From Moraxella haemolytica (lineage in GTDB: Bacteria > Pseudomonadota > Gammaproteobacteria > Pseudomonadales > Moraxellaceae), in NCBI RefSeq assembly GCF_030177935.1, contig NZ_CP089974.1, forward strand, positions 992,001 through 1,056,000: a stretch of 64,000 nt of DNA, read 5' to 3'. Within the stretch, counting starts at the first letter, position 1. The number at the start of each line of letters is the position of its first letter. A program made the position numbers and the translations under genes. This document shows positions 7,345-17,100 of the stretch, piece after piece. The notes below the pieces were generated by a model that did no database searches, was not told where the DNA came from, and worked only from the letters and a program-made list of their open reading frames with translations.

Positions 7345-9444
7345 TCAACAAGGTGAAACAGATTTTTTATCCAAAGCTGTAGCAAGTTTGTCTTTTTGTA
7401 TTTTATCCCATTGGTTTAGTGCCAGTAGACGGCGTTTATGAATTTCAGATAAGATGATGTGCTTGCTTTGTTCATGTTGCTGTTTAAAAGTCTCCATGAG
7501 CATCTGACTTAATAGCTCGTTGGCAAGAGCGGTAATGCCGTCGTGCGACTGCTCGCCCATTTGTCTAAAGAACTCTGCCCAATGATTTGCTAACAGCTCT
7601 CTGGTATCTGCTGATAAACTCGCCATGATAAAGTGTGCCTGCTCATTGATGGCGTGCATATCAGCGGTAGGGATAAGGGGGCGAATAATGTCTCTTTGCG
7701 ATAGTTTGACAAGATTCATAATAATATCGGTTAGTTCCGTCAATGTATCATCGCCCAGACTTCGCCAAGTGGGTAGGGGTGGTAGATGTAGCTGATGCTG
7801 TTCAAGTCTATCAATAAAATCCACATGCACATCAATCACGCCTGCTTGTGTCAAAATATGTGTCAATGGATCATCTGCTACAATGTGTGGTGCGTATAGT
7901 AGGCATAGGTATAGCAGTAGATTATCATTGGTGGAATGCTGATAATTGGCCTTATCAATAGATTGTCTTTCGCCTGTTTTTTTTGCCCCCAATCTTTGAT
8001 AAATGTCGTTGTTTAGCCACCATTTAAAACTTGACCCCTTAGGGAATTTGGCAGTCAGCTCTTTTAAAGTTGCCATGGCGGCAGCTTTATTTTCAGGATA
8101 CCTTACATCGTAGCGACTACTTAGCACACCAAATACATAATCAGAAGTGCTCATCGCCCCATCAATCTCATCTTTCATGGCATCAGCACCATGTGCTTTG
8201 ATATAGGTATCTGGGTCGTGATTGTCAGGCAAGGTTAAAAATTTGAGCTGTTTGCCGTCAGCAAGTACAGGGGCTGCCACTTCTAAGGCACGCCAAGCGG
8301 CACGCTGTCCTGCACCATCGCCATCAAAGCACATGGTTAGTGTATCGTTGTATTTGAGTAGGCTTGCGATTTGCCCTTCGTTGGCGGCTGTTCCCATCGG
8401 TGCAACCGCACCATAGATGCCTGCTTGATGCAAGGCGATGACATCCATGTAACCTTCAACCATGATATAACTGTTTGCTCGAGCCTGACGAGCTTCGTAT
8501 AGACCGTACAACACAAACTGCTTTTGAAAAACAGGCGATTCTGATGAATTGATGTATTTTGGCATCTCATCACCAAGCGAACGCCCTGCAAAACCTACCA
8601 CTCGTCCTTGCCTATCCTTAATGGGAAATATCACTCTGTCTCGTAATAGGTTAAAATCTCGCCCTTTTTGGGAGGTGCGAACCAAACCAAGCAGTCTTAA
8701 TCCTTCAATATCATGCGGAAAATTTTCTTCTAAGTGTTGCCAGCCTGAGGGTGCGTAGCCCAGTTCAAATGTGGCAATGGTCTCATGACTTAGCCCTCGA
8801 GAGGCAAAATATGCCATTGCTGATGGTGTATTGTGCAGTTGGTGCTGATAATAACGACAGATATTGCCTAGCAGAATGTACAAGTCGCCTTGTTCATCTG
8901 TTTCTTGTGGTGTATTAAGGCTTTGATGGGCTTGGTATGGGTCATATTGCTCATACATTGCATGAAGTTCTTGCCCATCATGCCAAGCGAATTCATCATC
9001 ACGATGAGATAAATCATGTACACCTAATGCCTGCTCATGGGGTTGGCTAGGCAAGATTGCCATACTGCCACTGGGCATTGGCAAAGCAGAAGGGGTTTGG
9101 GCTGGTTTTTTGTTGGTTTTTTTATATTTGATGGATTGGTCAAAAGTCTCATCTTTGGGTAAATCAATGCCAGTCTGTTCAGACAAAGCATTGACTGCCT
9201 CCATGAAGCTCATGCGTTCAAAATCTTTTAAAAAAGTAACAGGGTTGCCCTTAGCACCGCAACCAAAGCAATAATACAGATTGGATTCAGGGTTTACATA
9301 AAATGATGGTGTTTTTTCGCCATGAAAAGGGCAACAGCCCTTGAACTCACGCCCTGCAGGTTTTAGGGTTGTATGACGGCGTATCATGCCCACAAGGTCG
9401 GCTTGACTGTTGATTTGCTCAATAATAGACTCTGGAATACGCAT
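7345..9444 (-). CDS. dnaG: DNA primase DnaG
   Basis: A 699-residue primase that makes RNA primers at replication forks. The zinc-binding domain (CCPFHGEKTPSF near 35 and CFGCGAKG near 57) is followed by the RNA polymerase domain with the TOPRIM motifs VEGYMDV near 327 and FDGDGAGQ near 372, and a C-terminal DnaB-interaction region. It is longer than E. coli DnaG (581) mainly because the linker between zinc and polymerase domains (about residues 100-185) is extended and low in complexity. The start at 9444 (MRIPESIIEQI) is chosen by homology and by a TTAGGTGGT ribosome site; the upstream in-frame extension to 9585 would run into bamD. Confidence 0.95.
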   Translation of the reverse strand: MRIPESIIEQINSQADLVGMIRRHTTLKPAGREFKGCCPFHGEKTPSFYVNPESNLYYCFGCGAKGNPVTFLKDFERMSFMEAVNALSEQTGIDLPKDETFDQSIKYKKTNKKPAQTPSALPMPSGSMAILPSQPHEQALGVHDLSHRDDEFAWHDGQELHAMYEQYDPYQAHQSLNTPQETDEQGDLYILLGNICRYYQHQLHNTPSAMAYFASRGLSHETIATFELGYAPSGWQHLEENFPHDIEGLRLLGLVRTSQKGRDFNLLRDRVIFPIKDRQGRVVGFAGRSLGDEMPKYINSSESPVFQKQFVLYGLYEARQARANSYIMVEGYMDVIALHQAGIYGAVAPMGTAANEGQIASLLKYNDTLTMCFDGDGAGQRAAWRALEVAAPVLADGKQLKFLTLPDNHDPDTYIKAHGADAMKDEIDGAMSTSDYVFGVLSSRYDVRYPENKAAAMATLKELTAKFPKGSSFKWWLNNDIYQRLGAKKTGERQSIDKANYQHSTNDNLLLYLCLLYAPHIVADDPLTHILTQAGVIDVHVDFIDRLEQHQLHLPPLPTWRSLGDDTLTELTDIIMNLVKLSQRDIIRPLIPTADMHAINEQAHFIMASLSADTRELLANHWAEFFRQMGEQSHDGITALANELLSQMLMETFKQQHEQSKHIILSEIHKRRLLALNQWDKIQKDKLATALDKKSVSPC

Positions 9445-9562
9445 ACACCACCTAAAATGACAATCAATCCCATAGTTGCTATGGGATTGATATGATTTAT
9501 CTAGCCATATTTGACCATTTTTGCTTGCCTGTTTATTTGCAAGGTTTAAGCGTGAATGGGCG

Positions 9563-10543
9563 TTATTGTGCCAAGCTGTCGGCATCTGATGGCAGTGCCA
9601 AATTTACCGCTTGACGAATCAGCTGTGTGCGTGTCTCGCCTGTGTAATCACTACTGGCTTGCTCAAATTTATCTTTGTTTTGCCCAAGTTTACCAAAGCT
9701 AATCATTGACAAGGTTCGCTTGCCCCATGATGTTGCTGCTTGATTTGGCAGACGCACGCCACCTTGATTGTCTAGATACTGTGGGTAATTGATTTGTAGT
9801 AGAGTTTTGTACTGATTGGCAGTATCAGTCATGCCAAGCTTATGATAGCTGTACGCCATGATGGCGATTGCTTCAGGAGTCGCCTCTGATTGTGGGTAAT
9901 ATTGAAATACCCATTTGGCACGGTTGGCAGCGGCAAGATAAGCATCACGCTTAATGTACCAACGAGCTGCTGTCAGCTCATGTTCAGCGAAGTCATTATA
10001 TAGAGCAATCATACGCTGAGCGGCGTCTGGGGTGTATGGGCTGTTTGGGTAGTTGCTGACTAAGGCTTGAAAATCACGAAATGCCAAACGCAACCAAGAA
10101 GTATCACGCTGAGACTGATCCATTTTAAATAGACGAGATGCCTTTGGCGAGCCACCCATGTGTGTTACACCTTGTGTGTACAGTGCATAGTCAATGTGGC
10201 GACTGATTGGATACGCTTTGATGAACTCCTCAGTACTTTGTGTTACCGCTTCAAAGTCATTGGCTTGATATTGAGCATACATTAAATCAAGTAACGCTGA
10301 TTCTGCATAGCGACTGGTTGGATAAAAAGTGCGAATGTTATTTAATGCAGTGATGGCTTCACGATAGCGTTTGTTTGTCAAAGCGTCTTGGGCATCTTGA
10401 TAGTACTCAACAGCAGACTTCTCTGCGGTAGCGACCACCTGCTCTTTTTTGCCAACAGCATTTTTTAATGTGGTACAGCCACTAACGGCAATACTGCCTG
10501 TGATAAGTGCTGCCAATAGTTTTAATTGTAGTGATGATTTCAT
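9563..10543 (-). CDS. bamD: Outer membrane assembly lipoprotein BamD
   Basis: A 326-residue lipoprotein of the BAM complex that folds outer-membrane beta-barrels with BamA. The N-terminus is a lipoprotein signal with the lipobox AVSGC near residue 23. It is followed by TPR-like helical repeats: YYQDAQDALTNKRYREAITA, RYAESALLDLMYAQYQ, and HIDYALYTQGVTHM, which is close to the BamD consensus. The C-terminal part (after about residue 260) is longer than in E. coli (245). The bamD / rluD divergent arrangement is the usual one in gamma-proteobacteria and supports the call. Confidence 0.93.
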   Translation of the reverse strand: MKSSLQLKLLAALITGSIAVSGCTTLKNAVGKKEQVVATAEKSAVEYYQDAQDALTNKRYREAITALNNIRTFYPTSRYAESALLDLMYAQYQANDFEAVTQSTEEFIKAYPISRHIDYALYTQGVTHMGGSPKASRLFKMDQSQRDTSWLRLAFRDFQALVSNYPNSPYTPDAAQRMIALYNDFAEHELTAARWYIKRDAYLAAANRAKWVFQYYPQSEATPEAIAIMAYSYHKLGMTDTANQYKTLLQINYPQYLDNQGGVRLPNQAATSWGKRTLSMISFGKLGQNKDKFEQASSDYTGETRTQLIRQAVNLALPSDADSLAQ

Positions 10544-10745
10544 AATGTCCTCGTGGTCTGTATTGTATTAAGTGCAAATGACAATTTTTTCATAAATTTG
10601 GGCTAGTTTACCACAATTTTCAATAAAAAAAACCCATCATTACTTTTCGCCATCATTTTACTAACAAAATCTTAGAAAAATCACAAGAAAAAAAAGCATA
10701 AATGTGCTAAAGTATTTAGTCATTTTTTAATTGCAAGCAACCACC

Positions 10746-11756
10746 ATGACCACCACCGCCATGTCGCCTGATACCGATGGCGAATTTGAGTTTGATGATC
10801 ATCAGCCACAAAAACGCATTGAGCTTAGCCATACCGTCTGTGAAAATGAACTAGGCATGAGATTAGATAAGCTAACAGCCACCGTGTTTGCCGACTTTTC
10901 ACGCATGCAGCTACAGACATTCATTGAAAGCAAGCAACTGCTTGTCAATGACACCCTTCAAAAGCCAAAATATCGTGTCAAGTTGGGCGATGTGTTGCAT
11001 CTTAGTGCCGTCATTGAGGATCATTCTAGCGATTTTCCAGAGAATATCGCCATTGAGGTGGTTTATGAAGATGATGAAGTGATTGTCATTAATAAGCCTG
11101 CCGGCATGGTTGTGCATCCAGGTGCAGGGAATCGAACAGGCACACTTGTCAATGCTTTATTGTATCATTATCCCGATAACGCCCATCTACCTAGGGCGGG
11201 GTTGGTGCACCGCATCGATAAAGATACAACAGGATTATTGGTTGTCGCTCGTACCAAGCCCACACAACTACACTTAATCGATCAGCTCAAGGATAAGAGT
11301 GTCTATCGCCACTACCAATGTATCTGCCAAGGCGTACCAAGCGATATTTTGCGTCATAGTACCATTGACCTTCCTATCGCTAGGCATCCGACACAGCGTA
11401 CCAAGATGGCGGTACGAGATGGTGGCAAGCCTGCCATGACGCACATTATTAAGGCAACGGCATTAAACGACAGATATAGCTTGCTTGATGTTACCCTAAA
11501 AACAGGACGCACGCATCAAATCCGTGTGCATTTGTCGCATTTGGGCTTTGCTTTAGTGGGGGATAAAGTCTATGGTCAGCCCATCAAATCAGGTCTGTCT
11601 GATGAATGTCGCCAAGCCATAAAAAACTTCACTCGTCAGGCATTACACGCCTATAGGCTTGGTTTTATTCACCCAAAAACAAGAGAAGCAATGCAGTTTT
11701 ATGCCCCATTGCCTAGCGACATGACCGACCTGATTGATACCTTAATGCAGCAGTAG
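10746..11756 (+). CDS. rluD: 23S rRNA pseudouridine synthase RluD
   Basis: A 336-residue RluA-family enzyme that converts uridines 1911, 1915 and 1917 of helix 69 in 23S rRNA. It has an N-terminal S4 RNA-binding domain (RLDKLTATVFADFSRMQLQ, near 40-90) and the catalytic domain, with the active-site Asp in HRIDKDTTGLLVVA (near 155). KTGRTHQIRVHLSHLG near 255 is another family signature. A TTG at 10731 is also in frame, but the ATG at 10746 gives an N-terminus of more usual length; neither has a clear Shine-Dalgarno. pgeF follows after 8 bases. Confidence 0.93.
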   Translation: MTTTAMSPDTDGEFEFDDHQPQKRIELSHTVCENELGMRLDKLTATVFADFSRMQLQTFIESKQLLVNDTLQKPKYRVKLGDVLHLSAVIEDHSSDFPENIAIEVVYEDDEVIVINKPAGMVVHPGAGNRTGTLVNALLYHYPDNAHLPRAGLVHRIDKDTTGLLVVARTKPTQLHLIDQLKDKSVYRHYQCICQGVPSDILRHSTIDLPIARHPTQRTKMAVRDGGKPAMTHIIKATALNDRYSLLDVTLKTGRTHQIRVHLSHLGFALVGDKVYGQPIKSGLSDECRQAIKNFTRQALHAYRLGFIHPKTREAMQFYAPLPSDMTDLIDTLMQQ

Positions 11757-11764
11757 CAAACACC

Positions 11765-12616
11765 ATGACCACCTACGCCACAGGCACAGCATACAGCGAC
11801 CCAGTACTTATCCTACACCATACACCACAAATTTTGGTGGCACAAAGCACGGCAGGAGCGTTTGAGAAATTCGCCAAAGATGACATTTATGGGCAGTTTA
11901 ACCTCGCCTTGCATGTCAAAGATGACCCTAAACAGGTTTTGTCTCATCGTGCGACTTTTTTGAGAATATTAAAAGAGTATGGTGTGCATACCATTCATTG
12001 GCTTAATCAGACGCACAGCGATGTTGTGGTGAATGTTGATGAATGTTCGCCATCTATCCATGCTAGATGTGCTGATGCACTGATCGGTACACAGATAGGG
12101 CAAGCACTTGCTATCATGACGGCAGATTGTGTGCCGATTGTGATTTTTGGCGATGATAAGCATAATGACAACCAGACACCCATCGCCTGTGTGCATGCAG
12201 GCTGGCAGGGGTTGACTAACGGCATCATTAAAAATACGCTCTCTTGTATGCGACAAAAACAACCGCATCTAACCTACCGTGCCATTATTGGTGCTCATAT
12301 TCGCCAGTCATCTTATCAAATCACTCGCACGCTTGGTAATGACATCATTACAAGCATACATCAAAAACAGCTCACTGCCTTTGATGTTGATGCTTTATAT
12401 CACACCATCATCAAAGATAGTACCGATGATGCCAAATGCCTAATTGATCTAAACAGGCTTGCTCAATTACAGCTAAGCCATTTGGGGGTTGAGGTCATAG
12501 GTGGCGATGTGCCATGCACTTATCAAGACCCACGCTTTTACTCATACCGTGCCCAGACCCACGCCAATAAGCCATCAACAGGACGAATGGCGATGGTGGT
12601 GGTTAAGCTGATTTGA
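11765..12616 (+). CDS. pgeF: PgeF/YfiH, peptidoglycan editing factor (laccase-domain protein)
   Basis: A 283-residue protein of the YfiH/DUF152 family, a copper/zinc-binding cytosolic enzyme that prevents misincorporation of L-Ser into muropeptides in E. coli; related proteins act on purine nucleosides. The metal ligands are visible: His in LNQTHSDVVV (near 80), Cys in TADCVPIVIFGD (near 120) and His in CVHAGWQGLTNG (near 139). GAHIRQSSYQI near 178 is also conserved. It lies 8 bases after rluD on the same strand, matching the rluD-yfiH operon of other gamma-proteobacteria. Confidence 0.92.
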   Translation: MTTYATGTAYSDPVLILHHTPQILVAQSTAGAFEKFAKDDIYGQFNLALHVKDDPKQVLSHRATFLRILKEYGVHTIHWLNQTHSDVVVNVDECSPSIHARCADALIGTQIGQALAIMTADCVPIVIFGDDKHNDNQTPIACVHAGWQGLTNGIIKNTLSCMRQKQPHLTYRAIIGAHIRQSSYQITRTLGNDIITSIHQKQLTAFDVDALYHTIIKDSTDDAKCLIDLNRLAQLQLSHLGVEVIGGDVPCTYQDPRFYSYRAQTHANKPSTGRMAMVVVKLI

Positions 12617-12683
12617 CAATAATCTAAAACAACCGATTATTGGACAGTTTAAATCAACAATTCACTTAAGCAAGGCACTTGCA

Positions 12684-12953
12684 TCAAAACCAGCTTTCTA
12701 ATAGATAAAACTTGGTCAAGCCGGTGTATTTTTTAGCATCAGACTTATTTTTGATGAGTGAATTTGTTGGACTTAACATCAATGGTTGGTCGCCTGCCAT
12801 CACATGGGAGTTGTCAAGCATGGCTTGTTGAGTGGCATTGGGCTTTAGGGTAACAGGAAGGGGGCTTCTGGTTACTTGAATGTGCTGACATCCTGTTAAT
12901 ACCAAAACAGTCAAGATTGCCAATAATATCCGAACAATAGCCATGTGTTTCAT
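12684..12953 (-). CDS. Small lipoprotein of unknown function
   Basis: An 89-residue predicted lipoprotein. MKHMAIVRILLAILTVLVLTGCQHI is a lipoprotein signal with the lipobox VLTGC at about residue 22. The mature part is short and polar with no recognised domain (NATQQAMLDNSHVMAGDQPL). The start codon overlaps the stop of a 37-codon ORF at 12950-13063 (ATGA), so translation could be coupled. The function is unknown. Confidence 0.6.
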   Translation of the reverse strand: MKHMAIVRILLAILTVLVLTGCQHIQVTRSPLPVTLKPNATQQAMLDNSHVMAGDQPLMLSPTNSLIKNKSDAKKYTGLTKFYLLESWF

Positions 12954-13141
12954 CTTATGCCTTTTGATTGGGATTGGCGATATGGGCTAAATGGGCTGAA
13001 AAGTACGCTAAGTTTGGCTGTGCCAAAAAGCATGGGTGCGATAAGTGGTTTGGTGTTAGCCATAGATAAAATCCTAGCAGGTGTGTTTTGTTTTGATGAA
13101 ATCACTGTGGTTGATATATTTCATGGTTATCGCTAAACAAG

Positions 13142-13879
13142 CTAAGGCATACCAACCGCCCCTAATATCACCGTCATTGTCTTGGTCAGCCCTGCAACTT
13201 CACTAAACGGGGTAGCATCATAAATGGCGGCAATCGCATTAGAAGCCAACGCTTGGTCGTCGCCCACCACCTTAACTTGGGTAACATTACCCGCTTCATC
13301 AAGATATATGGTCAGTTTGATTTGTTGATCGCCAATGTTAGCATATCGCTCCCATGCCTGTATCATGCGTGCGGTTGCTTGTATGGAGGCTTGTTTGGCA
13401 TCTTGACCACTTGGGAGTTGATTGATGTGGGTTGTCTGATTATGCTGGGCGGTGTCATCTTGAGTGCCATCAAAAAGCTGTGCATCATCAAAAGTGGCAG
13501 TATTCATCTCTTTGTGTATATCATCATGCTCGGTGGCAATCTTATTATCTATCTTCTGCGGATTTTGCCAAGTATTTGCCATCTTGGGCGGTGATGACCT
13601 AAGTCTTGATTGCCCATCCTTATGATGATGAGTGGTTTTTTGTTGATGGGAGGTCGCATGGCGTTGGTTGATTTGTACGGCTTGGTTATTGGACAGGATT
13701 TGAGCTTCTAGCACACGAATGGTTGGCTTAGTATCCATTATTGACCGAATAACATTCTTATTGGATAAAACAACAACAATCACAAACATATGCACAACCA
13801 CCACCATCAAGACGATGACAAGCACCCATAATGGTCTGATGGGTTGAGCTTGACTGGTTGAAGATTGGGAGATGTTCAT
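13142..13879 (-). CDS. TonB-like energy transducer protein
   Basis: A 245-residue protein with one N-terminal membrane anchor (LWVLVIVLMVVVVHMFVIVVVL, about residues 17-38 in total), then a polar histidine/glutamine-rich periplasmic linker, and a C-terminal domain resembling TonB: IKLTIYLDEAGNVTQVKVVGDDQALASNAIAAI, then PFSEVAGL. TonB proteins pass proton-motive-force energy to outer-membrane receptors. No exbB/exbD lies in the window, and the linker lacks the long Pro-Lys/Pro-Glu repeats of classical TonB, so the partner system is not known. Another possibility is a TolA/TonB-fold protein with a different task. Confidence 0.65.
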   Translation of the reverse strand: MNISQSSTSQAQPIRPLWVLVIVLMVVVVHMFVIVVVLSNKNVIRSIMDTKPTIRVLEAQILSNNQAVQINQRHATSHQQKTTHHHKDGQSRLRSSPPKMANTWQNPQKIDNKIATEHDDIHKEMNTATFDDAQLFDGTQDDTAQHNQTTHINQLPSGQDAKQASIQATARMIQAWERYANIGDQQIKLTIYLDEAGNVTQVKVVGDDQALASNAIAAIYDATPFSEVAGLTKTMTVILGAVGMP

Positions 13880-14192
13880 ATCAATTATAAAAAATACTGC
13901 TTACATATCTTAGCATAATTTTTTACTACATTTTTTATTACATTTAAAAAACAGTCTTAAAAATGCTATTTTTTTATTAGTCATTTTACGCCATCTTGTA
14001 CCTAATCCTGCCAATCTTACCAGACAAGTTTGCACACAAGATAAAAGTGCATTACAATAATCATTTTAAGTAGCCAAACTGCCACTTTATATTCACCATT
14101 ATTTAATATAGCAACATAAAACATAGCCATCATTTAGCATCACTGTATTTGATGCCACTATTTCATTAACAGTTCATCATCAATCACACCTT
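13880..14192. other. Intergenic region between tonB-like gene and hrpA
   Basis: 313 AT-rich bases between divergent genes. Presumably it holds both promoters. I see no ORF, RNA or convincing dyad beyond a TATAAT on the minus strand at 13884-13889. Confidence 0.5.
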
Positions 14193-17100
14193 ATGAATCC
14201 ATCATCCATATTAAGCAAAGACCGTCATTATCTATATCGTTTAGCCCAAGAAATCAAAAACACACATGGCGATGATCAGTCTGCCAAACAAGCCAGATAT
14301 GACGAAATATTAAACCGTTCCCATGCTGCTTTTTTAAAAAGACAATCCGCCATTCCCAAAAATTTGGACGAACTTTTAAATCATGACCTGCCTGTTACCA
14401 AAGAAGCAGATATGCTCATTAACGCCATCAAGGACAATCAGGTCATCATCGTAGCAGGGGAGACAGGCTCAGGCAAGACCACGCAGTTGCCAAAACTTGC
14501 CATGCTTGCCGGTCGTGGTATCGCAGGGCAAATCGGACACACACAACCACGCCGTCTAGCCGCTCGCTCGGTGGCAAGTCGCATTGCAGAGGAGTTGGGC
14601 GAGCCTTTAGGGCAGACCGTGAGTTTTAAAGTGCGGTTTACCGAAGAGGGTGGTCAACACAGCATTGTCAAGCTAATGACAGATGGCATCTTGCTAGCTG
14701 AACTTGGCTCGGACAGATTTTTGACTCGATACGATACCATCATCATTGACGAAGCACATGAACGCAGTCTTAATATTGATTTTATTTTGGGTTATTTAAA
14801 GAGTCTGCTCCCCAAACGACCAGATTTGAAAGTCATCATCACTTCTGCCACGCTAGATACTGAGCGGTTTGCCAATTACTTTGCCAAAGAGGGTAAGCCT
14901 GCACCTGTATTTAGTGTAGAAGGCAGAAGCTACCCTGTGGAGATACGCTATCGTCCTTTGACAGACCAGATTGTTCTAAGTCATGATGACGATGCCTTTG
15001 ATGAGATAGAAGATGCCCTACCTCGAGCTTTGACAGCAGCGGTTACTGAGTGTTTTGACGATGCTGCCAAAAAAGGGCATCCTCACCAAGCCGATATACT
15101 AATCTTTGCCAGTACTGAAGCACAGATTCGTGAGCTTGGTGAAATTTTGACCACTCATGCACCGCCACATACCGAGATTTTACCGCTATTTGCTCGCCAA
15201 AGTTTTGCTGAACAGCAAAGAATCTTTCACCACACAGGCAAAGGGCGACGCATCATCATCGCCACCAATGTCGCTGAGACTGCTCTTACTGTCCCTAATA
15301 TTCGTTATGTGATTGATTTGGGTTTTGCACGCATCAGCCGCTATAATTATCGTTCTCGTATTCAAAGACTGCCCATTGAGGCCGTCAGTCAGGCTGCTGC
15401 CAACCAAAGAGCAGGACGATGCGGTCGTATTGGTCATGGCGTGTGTATTCGTCTGTATTCTGAAGAGGATTTTTATGCTCGTTTAGAATTTACTGAGCCT
15501 GAGATTTTGCGTACTAATTTGGCCAGTGTGATTTTGCAGATGACTCAGTTAAATCTAGGTGATGTGGCAGAGTTTGATTTTATTACACCGCCTGATTTTC
15601 GCCTTGTCAATGACGGCAAAAAACTACTCCTTGAGCTTGGGGCAATTACTGATATCCCCACAAAAACCGCCATCAAAAAACGCAAGTCCACACCGACCAA
15701 GCTGACCAAGATAGGTCAAATTATGGCAAAAATGCCCATCGATCCAAGACTTGCTAGAATGCTCATTGCTGGCAATCATTTTGATTGTTTGGCGGATATG
15801 CTCATCATTGTCTCTGCACTTGCGGTACAAGATGTGCGTGAAAGACCGATTAACAAACAATCGCAAGCCGACCAAAAGCACGCCTTGTTCCGCCGTGAAC
15901 ATTCAGATTTTTTGTTTTATTTAGAGCTTTATCAGGCATTGTTTGGACTGCATGAGACCAATGACCATCAGTTACTAAGCACCAATGCACGCCGTAATTT
16001 TGCCAAAAAACATTATCTTAGCTTTACTCGTATCCGTGAATGGCAAAAGACGCATGAACAGTTGTCATCTATGATGGCAGAATTGGGCTTTGAAATTAAG
16101 CCGGCACAAGCCGAGCTGAAGGCTAGTGGTAACGACAGCATAACCAAGATTGACACCAAAAAAGGCGTTAGACTATCTTTGGATAAAAATAAAAAGCACA
16201 AAAAATCCAAACAAGCCAGTCTATCCGCCCTAAAAGGCATCAGTAAGCAAGGCATACCTGACCAAACCGCCCTAGATTACTCCAATATTCATCGAGCTTT
16301 ATTAACCGCCTTATTGTCTTTTGTGGCACACAAAACTGATGTCATGGGAGAGTATCTCATGGCTCGTAGCCAAAAAGCACGCATATTTCCAGCTTCCACT
16401 TTGCACAAAAAAGGTGTGGACTGGCTTATGGCGTTTGAGGTGGTGGAAACTTCTCAGGTCTATATGCGATGCAATGCCAAGATTGAACCTGAATGGATCG
16501 TGGTGGCGGCAGACGGTTTGTTAAAATATCATTATTTTGAGCCACATTGGTCAAAAAAAGTAGGGCGAGTGCGTGCTTATATGCAAATCAGTCTTTTCGG
16601 GCTTGTTATTGTTGCCAAAGAGCTGACCAATTATGAGCCTGTAGATATCGAGCATGCACGAGAGATTTTCATTCGTGATGCACTTGTGGGGGATAATTAC
16701 GGTTTTAATGCCAAATTTCTTAGCCACAATACCGCTAAAATCAAAGATGTTGAACGCATTGAGGATAAGTTGCGTCGTCGAGATTTATTGGTTGATGAAG
16801 AAAGGCTTTATCAATTTTATGATGAAAAAATCCCAAAACACATCGCCAGTCGCAAGGCTTTTGAAGAATTTTATCATGAAAAAGCCAATGACGACCCAAA
16901 CTATCTATTCTTTGGTGATGACGATGTTCTCACTCAAAGCATTGATACCAATCAGGATTTTCCAGAAACATGGCAAATGGGCACAATCAAGCTACCATTG
17001 TCTTATGTATTTGACCCAAACTCCGATGATGATGGCGTAACGGTGCGAGTACCCATTAAGGCACTATCCCAGATTGATTCAGTTGCACTGCTTTGGGGGA

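Noticed and set aside
9445-9585. Upstream extension of dnaG to 9585
   Set aside because: The 47 extra residues lack similarity to primases and overlap bamD; a ribosome site marks 9444.
12617-12642. 8-bp inverted repeat after pgeF as terminator
   Set aside because: The stem is short and AT-rich with no following T run; not strong enough to list.
12945-13136. 63-codon plus-strand ORF in the gap upstream of the small lipoprotein
   Set aside because: No ribosome site, no recognisable protein features, and it overlaps the start of the lipoprotein on the other strand.
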